Below, piece after piece: positions 34,116 to 42,448 of a stretch of 42,448 nt of DNA. The translations under genes were made by a program, and so were the position numbers. Origin of the DNA: Alcaligenaceae bacterium (GTDB lineage: Bacteria; Pseudomonadota; Gammaproteobacteria; Burkholderiales; Burkholderiaceae_B); NCBI GenBank assembly GCA_013205565.1, contig JABMMM010000193.1, forward strand, positions 1 through 42,448, in the 5' to 3' direction. The notes under the pieces are model-generated. The model was not told where the DNA came from, made no database searches, and saw only the letters and a program-made list of their open reading frames with translations. The first letter of the stretch is position 1. The number at the start of each line of letters is the position of its first letter.

Positions 34116-35200
34116 TGCAGCCAGTTCTGCCAGTGCACATGGTCGCACGACTGCTGCTGATTTTATTACTGGCGGCTGGGGTGTATTTTTTTAGCGGCTT
34201 TGTGGTGCCGGTGCTTGCCGCGCTAATCATTGGATTTGCCAGTTGGCCGCTTTATTCAAAATGGGTTCAGGTGTGTGGGGGGCGAACCACCCTGGCGGCC
34301 ACCGTGGCGCTGCTTTTTATTATGCTGGTGTTGGTGGCGCCTTTATCGATCGCTTTGACATACTCGGTTCAAGAGGCGAGTCATATTTTGGCCTGGCTCT
34401 TAACGGCGAATCGGGTGGGCGTTCAGGCGCCCGCCTGGATTGTCGCCTTGCCTTATGTGGGCGAACGCTTGGGCAGTTATTGGGCTGAGTTTTTAGCGCA
34501 ACCGCATGCGCTCGGTGGTCTGGTCGAGCTAATTAGCGGACAGCACATTGGCAATATTTATCGCGTGGTTTTGTCTACGACGGGTAACGTATTTCATATC
34601 ATGTTGACGCTGTTGTTTATGCTGATCACGCTCTTGTTCGTTTACAAAGATGGGCATCGCATGGTCGGCCAACTTGATGTGCTGGGCGAGCGCGTCTTGC
34701 CCCTCAGGTGGCAGCGGTTTTCGCGCGTGATCCCGGCAACCATCAGCGCAACGGTGACGGGTATGGGTTTGATCGCGATCGGTGAGGGTGTCATTTTGGG
34801 CGTCGCTTATTGGGTGGCGGGGGTGCCTTCGCCAGTTCTGCTCGGTGTGATCACAGCTTTTATGGCGATGATCCCGGGTGGTGCACCGCTGTCATTTACC
34901 TTGATATCTTTATATTTGGTGGGTTCGGGAAACCCCATTGCCGGAGCCGGATTGTTTGCCTGGGGTTCGATCGAGCTTTTTATTGTCGATAAGACGCTGC
35001 GCCCGCGCCTCGTGGGTGGTCCGGTCAAACTCCCGTTTTTACCGACATTTTTTGGATTGGTCGGTGGCGTCAAAACCATGGGAATCGTTGGGCTTTTTAT
35101 TGGCCCTGTGTTGATGGCGTTGATGGTTGCGTTGTGGCGCGAATGGGTGCTTGATGTCAAGGCCGCCCAGAACGAGCGCAGTTCGCCGTCAGACGGCTAG
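34115..35200 (+). CDS. AI-2E family (PerM-like) membrane protein
   Basis: 361-residue inner-membrane protein of the AI-2E/PerM family. Members include TqsA-like exporters and Na+/H+ antiporters, so function is not fixed by homology. It has two N-terminal helices (about 10-45), a helix at about 65-90, a soluble segment (about 95-150), then four to five C-terminal helices. GAPLSFTLISLYL and the conserved LVGGPVKLPFLPTFFGL are family segments. It begins in a TAATG overlap with the dehydrogenase gene and is the last gene of the plus-strand run. Confidence 0.9.
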   Translation: MQPVLPVHMVARLLLILLLAAGVYFFSGFVVPVLAALIIGFASWPLYSKWVQVCGGRTTLAATVALLFIMLVLVAPLSIALTYSVQEASHILAWLLTANRVGVQAPAWIVALPYVGERLGSYWAEFLAQPHALGGLVELISGQHIGNIYRVVLSTTGNVFHIMLTLLFMLITLLFVYKDGHRMVGQLDVLGERVLPLRWQRFSRVIPATISATVTGMGLIAIGEGVILGVAYWVAGVPSPVLLGVITAFMAMIPGGAPLSFTLISLYLVGSGNPIAGAGLFAWGSIELFIVDKTLRPRLVGGPVKLPFLPTFFGLVGGVKTMGIVGLFIGPVLMALMVALWREWVLDVKAAQNERSSPSDG

Positions 35201-35252
35201 CGACAGACCTGTCTTCGTCGGCAATCTGCTTGTTTGATTTGCCTTTGCTGCC

Positions 35253-36818
35253 TTAAGCTGGCTGGACGGCAGCGCGTCCGGGTTCAACGGCAAACTTTGC
35301 CAGAGTAAAAACGTCAGATTTTGGGTCTTTAGCGTCCTTGATGGCTCTAAGCGTAGTCGTCAACTGCGTTGGGGTCAGTTCGACCACCCCGTAACCCCGC
35401 GAAGCGGCATCGGCAAAGATAAAGTGCGGGTTTACTTCAAGCTGCTTGGTGAGTTGAGCGGGCGTTGAGCTTGAAAGCGAAGTAATACTTGTGCCACAGA
35501 ACTCAACGCCAAGCGCCTCGCAGTCAGGGTTGTGATAGTCAGACAACACATGACCGACCCAGTTCTCGTGAATATCGCCTCCTAAAATCACCGGGTTTTT
35601 GAGCCGAGTCTGTTGCATCGAATCGGTGAGTCTTCTGCGGGCAGCCGGGTAGCCATCCCAGCCATCGTTGCGCAGCAATTGTGCGCCGGTCGTGCTGAAG
35701 TTGCGTCGTCCAAACAGGGTTTGTTGTCCAAGCAAATTCCATTGGCCACGGGCCGACGCAAATTGTTGTTCAAGCCAGCGTTCTTGGGCCTTGCCCAGTA
35801 AGGTACGGTGGGGTTGGTTAAAGCTTTCGCATTTGGTTGGGTCAACGCGTGCCGAGCCTGGTCGTTGGTTAGGAGAGCAGGCCTGTAAGTCGCGATGCTG
35901 GCGATTATCAAGCGTATAGAGTGTTGCAAGACGCCCAAAGGCCACGCTGCCGTAAACGCGGACTTGGTCTGCCTGCCCCAAAAGTAAGCTGTCAAAGCCG
36001 GCGCGCGTGACAGGCATGTTTTCATAAAAGGATTGGTAGGCCGCACGACGCCGCGCCATAAAATCTTCGACAGGGGTACCCGATAAGCCCTCGTGAGTCG
36101 CCGCGTAATCGTTTTGTACCTCGTGGTCATCCCAGGTAACTATCCAGGGGCAAGCGGCGTGAATCGCTTGTAAGTCTGGATCAGACTTGTGAAGCGCATA
36201 GCGGCTGCGATAGCCCTCAAGTGTTGTAATCCACCCGCCTGTCGTTGGGCGTACCTCAGGGGGGCGCGAGGCGGGATACTCGTAAATGTAATCGCCTAAA
36301 AACAGTACAAAATCTAGATTCTCGGCCAGCATATGTCGATAGGCACTGTAAAAGCCGGCGCCCCACTGCTGGCAAGAGGCATAAGCCAGTCGCAAGCGCT
36401 TGAGGTCAGCGCCTGGCGGCGCAAGAGTGCGCGTGCGGCCCGTTGCGCTGACCGCAGTGCCAGTCATAAACCGATAGAAGTACGTCCGCGCCGGCTCAAG
36501 CCCCGCGACCTCAGCGTGCACAGAGTGCCCGAGTCCTGCCGTGGCCTGTAACTCACCAGAGGCAACCAGGCGACTGAACTGGGCGTCATGCGCAAGTTGC
36601 CAGGTCACGGCCACCGGCTTTGCAGTCAGCCCAGCGGCCTCAAGCGCTGGCGTTCCAAGGCGAGTCCAGAGCACAATCGAGTCGCTAGTGGGCGACCCGC
36701 TCGCAACCCCTAAGCTGAAGGGGTCTAACGACCAAGCTTGGCGACCCCAGCCAAGTTTGGGCAGACCAAGAAGAGCCGCCGAGGCGCCTGCAAAACGAAG
36801 AACCGAGCGACGTTGCAT
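35253..36818 (-). CDS. phoD: PhoD-type alkaline phosphatase
   Basis: Secreted phosphodiesterase/phosphomonoesterase that releases phosphate outside the cytoplasm. The N-terminus RRSVLRFAGASAALLG looks like a twin-arginine signal, consistent with export of folded PhoD. An N-terminal PhoD domain (about 30-130) precedes the metallophosphatase domain with GDYIYEY, WDDHEVQND and GGDIHENW, the usual calcium/iron ligands. 521 residues. It starts 11 nt after the DUF4337 stop. No pho box was recognised. Confidence 0.93.
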   Translation of the reverse strand: MQRRSVLRFAGASAALLGLPKLGWGRQAWSLDPFSLGVASGSPTSDSIVLWTRLGTPALEAAGLTAKPVAVTWQLAHDAQFSRLVASGELQATAGLGHSVHAEVAGLEPARTYFYRFMTGTAVSATGRTRTLAPPGADLKRLRLAYASCQQWGAGFYSAYRHMLAENLDFVLFLGDYIYEYPASRPPEVRPTTGGWITTLEGYRSRYALHKSDPDLQAIHAACPWIVTWDDHEVQNDYAATHEGLSGTPVEDFMARRRAAYQSFYENMPVTRAGFDSLLLGQADQVRVYGSVAFGRLATLYTLDNRQHRDLQACSPNQRPGSARVDPTKCESFNQPHRTLLGKAQERWLEQQFASARGQWNLLGQQTLFGRRNFSTTGAQLLRNDGWDGYPAARRRLTDSMQQTRLKNPVILGGDIHENWVGHVLSDYHNPDCEALGVEFCGTSITSLSSSTPAQLTKQLEVNPHFIFADAASRGYGVVELTPTQLTTTLRAIKDAKDPKSDVFTLAKFAVEPGRAAVQPA

Positions 36819-36829
36819 GACTTGTGTGC

Positions 36830-37372
36830 TTAAAACAGCGAAGCTGCCCCATACATGGCAAAAATCCCGAAGCCAACGGCCACAATTCCTAAGCCGCCTG
36901 CCAGCCAGGCCAGCATCATCACGTTGGTAATAATCGCAGACGAAGCTAGAACGATTGCCACTTGCAAGACGCCCGAAGAAATCTCTAGGTTGTGATACTT
37001 GTGGTTGGCAAGCTCACCCAGCGCTTGTGCTTTTTTTGCACGCTCGGCAAGTTCTTTACGGCCTTCACCGGTGTCGGGCTCGGTGTCGTAACGCTTGACG
37101 GCGCCAGCCCATTTTTTTATCTGTTCAACCGTTTTTGGATCTTCGGCCTGCGGGCTGAGTTGAGCCGTCTGTAAAGCCAGTTCAGTACTCGTTTTTCGGA
37201 TGGATTTTGCCTGAAAAAACGCCCATAAGTTAGAGGCCTCAACTTGCTTGGTAATCACCTCGGTTTGATAGGCTTTACCTAGGGTCTCACTGATGGCTAA
37301 AAATAGTGCCAACACTGCGATAACCAGTGCGACTTTTTTATTTGAGGGATCAACGTGTCCGTGTCCTGACAT
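36830..37372 (-). CDS. DUF4337 family membrane protein
   Basis: 180-residue protein with one N-terminal membrane helix (VALVIAVLALFLAIS, about 13-30), a long charged, helical stretch (about 35-130, many Lys, Glu and Arg) and two C-terminal helices. This matches DUF4337, whose function is unknown. AAGGAG is six bases before the ATG, so it is well expressed within the lactate-dehydrogenase-like operon. Confidence 0.88.
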   Translation of the reverse strand: MSGHGHVDPSNKKVALVIAVLALFLAISETLGKAYQTEVITKQVEASNLWAFFQAKSIRKTSTELALQTAQLSPQAEDPKTVEQIKKWAGAVKRYDTEPDTGEGRKELAERAKKAQALGELANHKYHNLEISSGVLQVAIVLASSAIITNVMMLAWLAGGLGIVAVGFGIFAMYGAASLF

Positions 37373-37382
37373 GGCGGGCTCC

Positions 37383-37919
37383 TTAGTGCGGCGCGGGTTG
37401 GTGAGCTTGGCTCAGAAGTTTTTCGGTGAAGGCGATTGCCATGGCAGAGAGGACAAAAGCCATATGAATTAAGGTTTGCCACATCAGTGTGGACTCTGAG
37501 GTGTCGGGGGCGTTGATAAAGGTCTTGAGCAGATGTATCGACGAGATTCCGATGATCGCTGTGGCCAGCTTAACCTTTAACACACCCGCGTTTACGTGCG
37601 ATAACCATTCTGGTTGGTCCGGGTGATTTTTGAGCCCCATGCGCGAAACAAAGGTCTCCCAGCCCCCCACGATCACCATCACTAACAGGTTTGAAATCAT
37701 GACAACGTCGATTAAGCCCAAGACGATCAACATCAATTCGGTCTCGGTGACTGGTTTTTCGAGAGTCATCGCCGACATCAGGTGTACGAGCTCTCGCCAG
37801 AATTGCCAGACATAAATGGCTTGCGCTACGATCAGGCCGAGATAAAGAGGGGCTTGTAACCACCGGCTCATAAAGATCCAGCGTGGTAGCATTTTTAAAG
37901 GCGTGTTGTTTGTGTTCAT
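37383..37919 (-). CDS. UPF0114 (YqhA/TIGR00645) family membrane protein
   Basis: 178-residue inner-membrane protein with four hydrophobic helices (about 18-40, 55-80, 110-130 and 140-160). The SRWLQAPLYLGL segment and the IVGGWETFVSRM loop are family hallmarks. The ATG at 37919 excludes a 38-residue extension that overlaps the upstream gene. Function unknown. It stands between an FMN dehydrogenase and DUF4337, with 10 nt to the latter. Confidence 0.9.
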   Translation of the reverse strand: MNTNNTPLKMLPRWIFMSRWLQAPLYLGLIVAQAIYVWQFWRELVHLMSAMTLEKPVTETELMLIVLGLIDVVMISNLLVMVIVGGWETFVSRMGLKNHPDQPEWLSHVNAGVLKVKLATAIIGISSIHLLKTFINAPDTSESTLMWQTLIHMAFVLSAMAIAFTEKLLSQAHQPAPH

Positions 37920-37968
37920 GTCTTTGTTGTGACTTGTGAAGGGTGTTGTCTGAAGGCTAGCGCTTTGT

Positions 37969-39123
37969 TTAAGTTGGATACGTACCGGGTAGCAAAATAC
38001 TTTTATCGACTGTCTCAATATCAGTGCGACCACAAAAGGCCATCGTCAGCTCGAGCTCTTTGTGCAGAATTTCGAGTACTTTTTTGACGCCGATCTCGCC
38101 CATGGCACCTAAGCCATACAAAAAAGCGCGCCCAATATAACAACCCTGGGCGCCGAGCGCACGCGCTTTTAAAACATCTTGACCGCTGCGTACACCGCCA
38201 TCCATATGGATTTCGATTTGTTTGCCAACGGCCTCGACGATGGCTGGCAAAGATTCGATGCTTGAGGCAGCGCCATCGAGTTGACGACCACCGTGGTTGC
38301 TGACGATCAAGGCATCGGCACCGCTGTTAAGCGCCATCCGCGCATCGTCGACGTCTTGAATCCCTTTTAAGATCAGCTTGCCGCCCCAAAGTTTTTTGAT
38401 CCAAGCCACGTCATCCCAATTCAGACGCGGGTCAAATTGTGAGGCGGTCCATTCGCTCAGTTTGCTCATGTCGCTGACGCCCTGCACATGGCCCACGATG
38501 TTGCCAAATTGACGGTTTTTTGTACCAAGCATTCCTAGCGCCCAGCGAGGCTTCATTGCGATGTCAAGTATATTGGCTAGGGTCAGCTTGGGCGGTGCGC
38601 TTAAGCCATTTTTTAGATCTTTGTGACGCTGCCCCAATATTTGCAAATCCAAGGTTAAAACCAAAGCCGAACAGTTGGCACGCTTGGCACGTTCAACTAG
38701 GCGTTCGATAAAGTCGCGATCTTTCATCACATACAGTTGGAACCAAAACGGATGATGATTGGTGCCCTCGGCCACCGCCTCAATTGAGCAGATGCTCATG
38801 GTCGATAAGGTAAAGGGGATGCCAAATTCTTTGGCCACTTTTGCCGCCAGAATTTCGCCATCGGCATGCTGCATGCCAGTCAGGCCTGTTGGTGCGATTG
38901 CCACAGGCATGGCAACTTTTTGACCGATCATGTGACTCGCGGTCGAGCGGTTTTCCATGTTGATCAAAATGCGTTGACGCAATTTGATTTTTTGAAAATC
39001 ACTTTCGTTTGCGCGATAGGTGCTTTCCGTCCAGGAGCCCGAGTCGGCATAATCGTAAAACATACGCGGTACGCGTTTTTTGGCTAAAACGCGCAAATCT
39101 TCGATGTTGGTGATTACGCTCAT
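37969..39123 (-). CDS. FMN-dependent alpha-hydroxy acid dehydrogenase, L-lactate dehydrogenase-like
   Basis: 384-residue flavoprotein of the LldD/glycolate oxidase family, normally membrane-associated and feeding electrons from L-lactate to quinone. It has FYDYADSGSWTEST, PVAIAPTGLTGMQ, LTLDLQILGQRHKD, LILKGIQDVDDA and the catalytic SNHGGRQLDG followed by HMDGGVRSGQDV. GGAG lies upstream of the ATG at a longer than usual distance. It is the first gene of a four-gene minus-strand operon. L-lactate is most likely, but other 2-hydroxyacids are possible. Confidence 0.92.
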   Translation of the reverse strand: MSVITNIEDLRVLAKKRVPRMFYDYADSGSWTESTYRANESDFQKIKLRQRILINMENRSTASHMIGQKVAMPVAIAPTGLTGMQHADGEILAAKVAKEFGIPFTLSTMSICSIEAVAEGTNHHPFWFQLYVMKDRDFIERLVERAKRANCSALVLTLDLQILGQRHKDLKNGLSAPPKLTLANILDIAMKPRWALGMLGTKNRQFGNIVGHVQGVSDMSKLSEWTASQFDPRLNWDDVAWIKKLWGGKLILKGIQDVDDARMALNSGADALIVSNHGGRQLDGAASSIESLPAIVEAVGKQIEIHMDGGVRSGQDVLKARALGAQGCYIGRAFLYGLGAMGEIGVKKVLEILHKELELTMAFCGRTDIETVDKSILLPGTYPT

Positions 39124-39423
39124 AAGGATAAGTCTCCGCTAGTTAGCCCACAGGCTTTTAGAACGCTATTCTTGAGTCAAACTGACAAAGCCTTTTGGGA
39201 ATTGTCGAATGCGAGGCGTAGTTTAGCGGGTCAGGGTTACCTTTGCATATTTTTTGCCCCTAGGCTGCACCGAGGTATCGAATATTTTAGCTTTGAGCCT
39301 CGCCCGTCTCGCTCAGGCCGTCGTGGGTCAAGGCGACGCAAAGCGGTGGGTAAGGCTTGCTGAGCTCCCCGTGGTACGCTTCTGCCACACTTCTAGACTT
39401 TTCAATTTAAAAAGCTTTGCACC
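39124..39423. other. 300-bp intergenic region between divergent genes
   Basis: Separates the FMN dehydrogenase (minus) from the MFS transporter (plus), so both promoters should lie here. I see no strong -35/-10 pair, no long inverted repeat and no plausible coding frame. An AT-rich stretch (ACCTTTGCATATTTTTTGCC) is at 39240-39259, and another lies just before the transporter ATG. Confidence 0.5.
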
Positions 39424-40650
39424 ATGTTGAAGCAGCCAGCCTCTGAGCACCTGATTGATTCTCGTTATGCGCTACGGCGTCTATTGACAGCGCTCTTGAT
39501 CATGGTGATGGGTAGCAGTTGTATGTTCGTTGTCTCAGTGGTGTTACCCGAGGTGCAAGCAGAGTTTGGCGTGTCTCGGTCAGAGGCTTCGCTGCCCTCC
39601 ACCCTTTTATGGATTGGCTTTGGGGCCGGCGGCTTATTTATGGGGCGCGTGTCAGACCGCTGGGGGGTGTGGGTATGCCTGCTGATCGGCGCTGCCGGCT
39701 TGTTGACTGGTTTTATTTGGGCTGCGCACACCACAAGTATCCTTGTCTTTGCCCTGGTGCACGGCGTGTTTCTGGGTTTTTTTGGTGCCTCTGCAACCTT
39801 CGCACCTTTGGTGGCCGACACTTCGCTTTGGTGGAATAAGCGCCGCGGCATTGCGGTCGCTATTTGTGCCAGTGGTAACTATTTGGCCGGTGCGATTTGG
39901 CCGCCCGTCACGCAGTGGGGAATCTCGACCATTGGCTGGCGCGAAACTTATCTCTGGCTAGGGCTTGTCTCTGGCCTCAGCATGGCGTTGTTGGCCTTTC
40001 TGATGCGCCAGCGCCCGCCTTTGGTGCAGGCGACTGTCTTGGCGAGCAATCTGGTCGCCGGCGTGCCGCGCCCGTTTGGTTTGAACATCACTCACGCGCA
40101 GTTTTTGTTATGTATCGCCGGCTTGGCTTGTTGCGTCGCGATGTCGATGCCGCAGGTGCATATCGTGGCGTATTGCGCCGACTTGGGCTATGGCCCCGCC
40201 CGCGGCGCTGAAATGCTGGCGTTGATGCTAGGTTGCGGCATTATTAGTCGCTTAATTTCGGGGGTGATTTGTGACCGCATCGGAGGTATACGGACGCTGT
40301 TGTTAGGCTCGGCCTTGCAGGGCATTGCGTTATTTATGTTTTTGCCCTTCGATGGGCTGGTGTCGCTGTATTTGATCGCTGCGTTATTTGGATTGTTTCA
40401 AGGCGGCATTGTGCCCTCCTATGCCATCATCATTCGAGAATATTTTCCGGCTGCCGAGGCGGGTAGACGAGTGGGCTCTGTCATCATGTGCACCATGTTC
40501 GGCATGGCACTGGGCGGGTGGATGTCGGGCAAAATTTTTGATCTGACCGGCTCGTACCAGATGGCAATGATCAATGGCATTGCCTGGAACCTGCTAAATC
40601 TGAGTATTGCGGGGTTTTTATTTTGGCGAGTCTCGCGCGCGGTGCGTTAG
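39424..40650 (+). CDS. MFS transporter, monocarboxylate/oxalate-formate antiporter-like
   Basis: 408-residue inner-membrane transporter with twelve hydrophobic segments and a central loop near residue 195. The MFS signature is seen in loop 2-3 (MGRVSDRWGVW) and again in the second half (SGVICDRIGGIRT). The arrangement resembles the monocarboxylate porter branch. The divergent lactate-dehydrogenase-like operon makes uptake of lactate or another hydroxyacid a reasonable guess, not a demonstrated one. No clear ribosome-binding site. Its stop overlaps the convergent carbonic anhydrase gene by four bases. Confidence 0.9.
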   Translation: MLKQPASEHLIDSRYALRRLLTALLIMVMGSSCMFVVSVVLPEVQAEFGVSRSEASLPSTLLWIGFGAGGLFMGRVSDRWGVWVCLLIGAAGLLTGFIWAAHTTSILVFALVHGVFLGFFGASATFAPLVADTSLWWNKRRGIAVAICASGNYLAGAIWPPVTQWGISTIGWRETYLWLGLVSGLSMALLAFLMRQRPPLVQATVLASNLVAGVPRPFGLNITHAQFLLCIAGLACCVAMSMPQVHIVAYCADLGYGPARGAEMLALMLGCGIISRLISGVICDRIGGIRTLLLGSALQGIALFMFLPFDGLVSLYLIAALFGLFQGGIVPSYAIIIREYFPAAEAGRRVGSVIMCTMFGMALGGWMSGKIFDLTGSYQMAMINGIAWNLLNLSIAGFLFWRVSRAVR

Positions 40651-41321
40651 CTTGCTTCGGTATAACGCTTGGCAAGCACTGTTTGATAGCGTTGTTCAAG
40701 CTCGTCAATATTCGCGATACTGATCCCCATGTCACGTACTAGCCCGTCATCTAGGCTATATACCCAGCCATGTACGGTCACGGTCTGGCCGCGCGACCAG
40801 GCGTCTTGCACGCTTGTGGTCTGGCAAACGTTGACGACTTGTTCAATGACATTTAGTTCGCATAAATGATCAAGCCGTTGCTGGCGAGTCAAGACGCGTC
40901 CTAAATAAGCGCTGTGCTTGTCATGAACGTCTTTAACGTGGCGGATCCAGTTGTCAGCTAGACCGATGCGAATGTTTTCAAGCGCAGCACGCACACCCGC
41001 GCAGCCATAATGCCCGACCACAATAATATGCTTAACCTTGAGTTGATCAATCGCAAATTGAATGACTGACAAGGCGTTTAAATCAGTGTGCACCACCACG
41101 TTAGCGATATTGCGATGAACAAAGACCTCACCTGGCGCTAAACCCGTTATCTGATTGGCCGGTACGCGTGAGTCAGAGCAACCAATCCAAAGATACTCGG
41201 GTGACTGTTGCTCGGCAAGCCGCTTAAAAAACTCAGGATCGCTGTTGCGTACCGACTCAACCCACTGCTGATTTTTTTCAAATAAAACGGTGAGATGGTG
41301 AGGATTGGTGGGCGTTGACAT
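40647..41321 (-). CDS. can: Beta-class carbonic anhydrase
   Basis: Reversible hydration of CO2, supplying bicarbonate for carboxylases. 224 residues. Zinc ligands are the Cys in IGCSDSR and the His and Cys in GHYGCAG, with the Asp-Arg dyad of CSDSR intact. The VHRNIANVV and GWVYSLDDG segments are typical. It follows the lipoprotein gene by six bases, so both are likely co-transcribed. Confidence 0.96.
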   Translation of the reverse strand: MSTPTNPHHLTVLFEKNQQWVESVRNSDPEFFKRLAEQQSPEYLWIGCSDSRVPANQITGLAPGEVFVHRNIANVVVHTDLNALSVIQFAIDQLKVKHIIVVGHYGCAGVRAALENIRIGLADNWIRHVKDVHDKHSAYLGRVLTRQQRLDHLCELNVIEQVVNVCQTTSVQDAWSRGQTVTVHGWVYSLDDGLVRDMGISIANIDELEQRYQTVLAKRYTEAS

Positions 41322-41327
41322 CGCCGA

Positions 41328-41810
41328 CTACTCCGAAGCGCCAGCAGCTTTCAAAAGCTTTTGCGCATTGATGAACGAGGCGTCATCAAGCAGATTGCGT
41401 GTTGATTTAGCGGGTACGTCAGACATGATTCCTTTTGGCATGATGAACTCAAGGTAAGAGTTCGCCGTGACGCGCACGTCTGACCCTTCGGGCGCTAAGA
41501 CAAAGCTGACGACGTCTTTGTATTGCAAGGCGTACTCGTTGTTGATCATGGCGGTGATCAGAGTTTCGCGCTGCGAATCAATCTCGGTGCTTGTGCAGAT
41601 CACTTCATTTTTATCGGTTTGAATGTTCAGGCGGCTTTTTGAGCAGACACTCATGAGATTATTCTTCACCGTGCTGGCATCAGTATTTTTAAACAGACCA
41701 AGGGCCACTCTGGCCGCGGGGGGTTTAGCGGGTTCTGAAGGGGTTGAGCTGCAGCCTGCGAGCGCGAGGCTCGCCAGAAGCGTCAAAGACAGTAGGGGTA
41801 GGGTACGCAT
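41328..41810 (-). CDS. Hypothetical lipoprotein
   Basis: 160-residue protein with a lipoprotein signal: a short hydrophobic stretch (LPLLSLTLLASLALAGC) with Cys20 as lipid attachment site, followed by SSTPSEPAKPP. The residue at +2 is Ser, which favours the outer membrane. The rest is a small soluble domain with two further Cys (VCSKS, VICTS) and no family I recognise. The ATG at 41810 is preferred over a GTG three codons upstream. First gene of a unit with the carbonic anhydrase. Confidence 0.8.
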   Translation of the reverse strand: MRTLPLLSLTLLASLALAGCSSTPSEPAKPPAARVALGLFKNTDASTVKNNLMSVCSKSRLNIQTDKNEVICTSTEIDSQRETLITAMINNEYALQYKDVVSFVLAPEGSDVRVTANSYLEFIMPKGIMSDVPAKSTRNLLDDASFINAQKLLKAAGASE

Positions 41811-41909
41811 GCAAGTCACCGTAATGGAACACTCAAGGCGCTCATTATCGCTTGAATCGCCTAGCGGCGTGGCGAACCAAGCGCAGGCGATGTCTGGTTG
41901 CGGCTTGCG

Positions 41910-42448
41910 TTAAAGGCTTTGTCCGCCATCGACAGCAATGGTTTGCCCAGTCACCCAAGACGCGAGGTCGCTGGCTAAAAAGGTGGCAACCGTTGCGATT
42001 TCTTCGGGGATACCAAAACGCCCATTCGGGATGCCCGCCAAAATACGCGCGTAGAGATCTGGCTTATCGCGCTTGGCGATATCCCAGGTGCCGCCCTCAA
42101 AAAAGATCGAACCGGGGGCAATACAGTTGACGCGAATTTTTTTGCCGGCATAGGACAGCGCTTGCGTTTGAGTGTATTCAATTAAGGCCGCCTTGATGGC
42201 GCCATAAGGCGGCGTGCGCACGCTTGCCCCCAGGCCTGAAATTGATGAGATATGCAAAATGCTACCGCCGCGCGCCTCGAGGTAGGGCATGGCTGCGTGG
42301 CAGGCTCGCACTGTTGCCATCAAATCGATTTGAATGCTGACGGCCCAGCCTGTTTCGTCATCGGTGCGCCCAAAGCCCGAGGCGTTGTTGACCAAAATGT
42401 CGATGCCGCCTAGCGACTTGGCCGAGGCCTCTACCCACTGTTTAATGG
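41910..42448 (-). CDS. SDR-family oxidoreductase, 5' end beyond the window
   Basis: Short-chain dehydrogenase/reductase lacking its N-terminus, because the frame stays open to the right edge; the GxxxGxG cofactor motif would be outside. Visible are LVNNASGFG (NNAG-type), the catalytic Ser in HISSISG, Tyr-x3-Lys in PPYGAIKAA, RVNCIAPGS, and a C-terminus ending VTGQTIAVDGGQSL. About 179 residues are present. The ending is typical of 3-oxoacyl-ACP reductase-like SDRs, but the substrate is unknown. Confidence 0.92.
   Translation of the reverse strand, partial: IKQWVEASAKSLGGIDILVNNASGFGRTDDETGWAVSIQIDLMATVRACHAAMPYLEARGGSILHISSISGLGASVRTPPYGAIKAALIEYTQTQALSYAGKKIRVNCIAPGSIFFEGGTWDIAKRDKPDLYARILAGIPNGRFGIPEEIATVATFLASDLASWVTGQTIAVDGGQSL

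Overview
The window reads as a chromosomal housekeeping segment of a betaproteobacterium, most likely Burkholderiales near Alcaligenaceae/Bordetella. The grounds are a Bug-type tripartite-tricarboxylate receptor, the gene orders dapF-DUF484-xerC, ahcY-(holin-like)-metF and rpe-gph-trpEGDC, an S-adenosylhomocysteine (SAH) riboswitch before ahcY, and a base composition that looks mid-50s % GC by eye. No rRNA, tRNA, IS element, prophage or CRISPR array was found. Genes are packed closely on both strands. The last gene, an SDR oxidoreductase, runs off the right edge.

Layout. 15-4227 (minus): a COG0523 GTPase and a zinc-ligand-poor DksA end at an intrinsic terminator, followed by the protease/unfoldase pair hslV-hslU. 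4257-6883 (minus): dapF, DUF484 and xerC. 6884-14145 (mostly plus): the methionine/SAM cycle, with metK behind a long structured leader, then ahcY behind an SAH riboswitch, a small membrane protein and metF. DUF1289, a 3-hydroxyisobutyrate dehydrogenase-like gene, a metallo-beta-lactamase-fold hydrolase and a small coiled-coil membrane protein lie between metK and ahcY. 14168-23478: an orphan Bug receptor and 5-formyl-THF cyclo-ligase (minus), then slt, cca, ung, rhlE and a MidA/NDUFAF7-type methyltransferase (plus). 23578-29210 (minus): rpe-gph-trpL-trpE-trpG-trpD-trpC with a readable trp attenuator. 29281-35200 (plus): apaG, mltA, a UbiH-family hydroxylase, dsbC, a D-2-hydroxyacid dehydrogenase and an AI-2E/PerM-family protein. 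35253-39123 (minus): an FMN L-lactate dehydrogenase-like enzyme, UPF0114, DUF4337 and PhoD. 39424-42448: an MFS transporter, a beta-carbonic anhydrase, a lipoprotein and the partial SDR.

How it works together. MetK makes SAM, AhcY removes the SAH left after methylation, and MetF supplies methyl-THF for remaking methionine. The formyl-THF cyclo-ligase feeds the same folate pool. The RNA layer is the most interesting part. The ahcY leader matches the known SAH riboswitch. The dapF-metK gap holds a pseudoknot-forming segment that resembles SAM-II, followed by a three-way junction that would occlude the metK ribosome-binding site. The trp operon has a complete leader-peptide attenuator. Other points for a second look are the DksA whose zinc ligands are replaced, a terminator that appears to lie inside the 5' coding region of the methyltransferase, a CCA enzyme without an HD motif, and the hairpin-rich rhlE leader.
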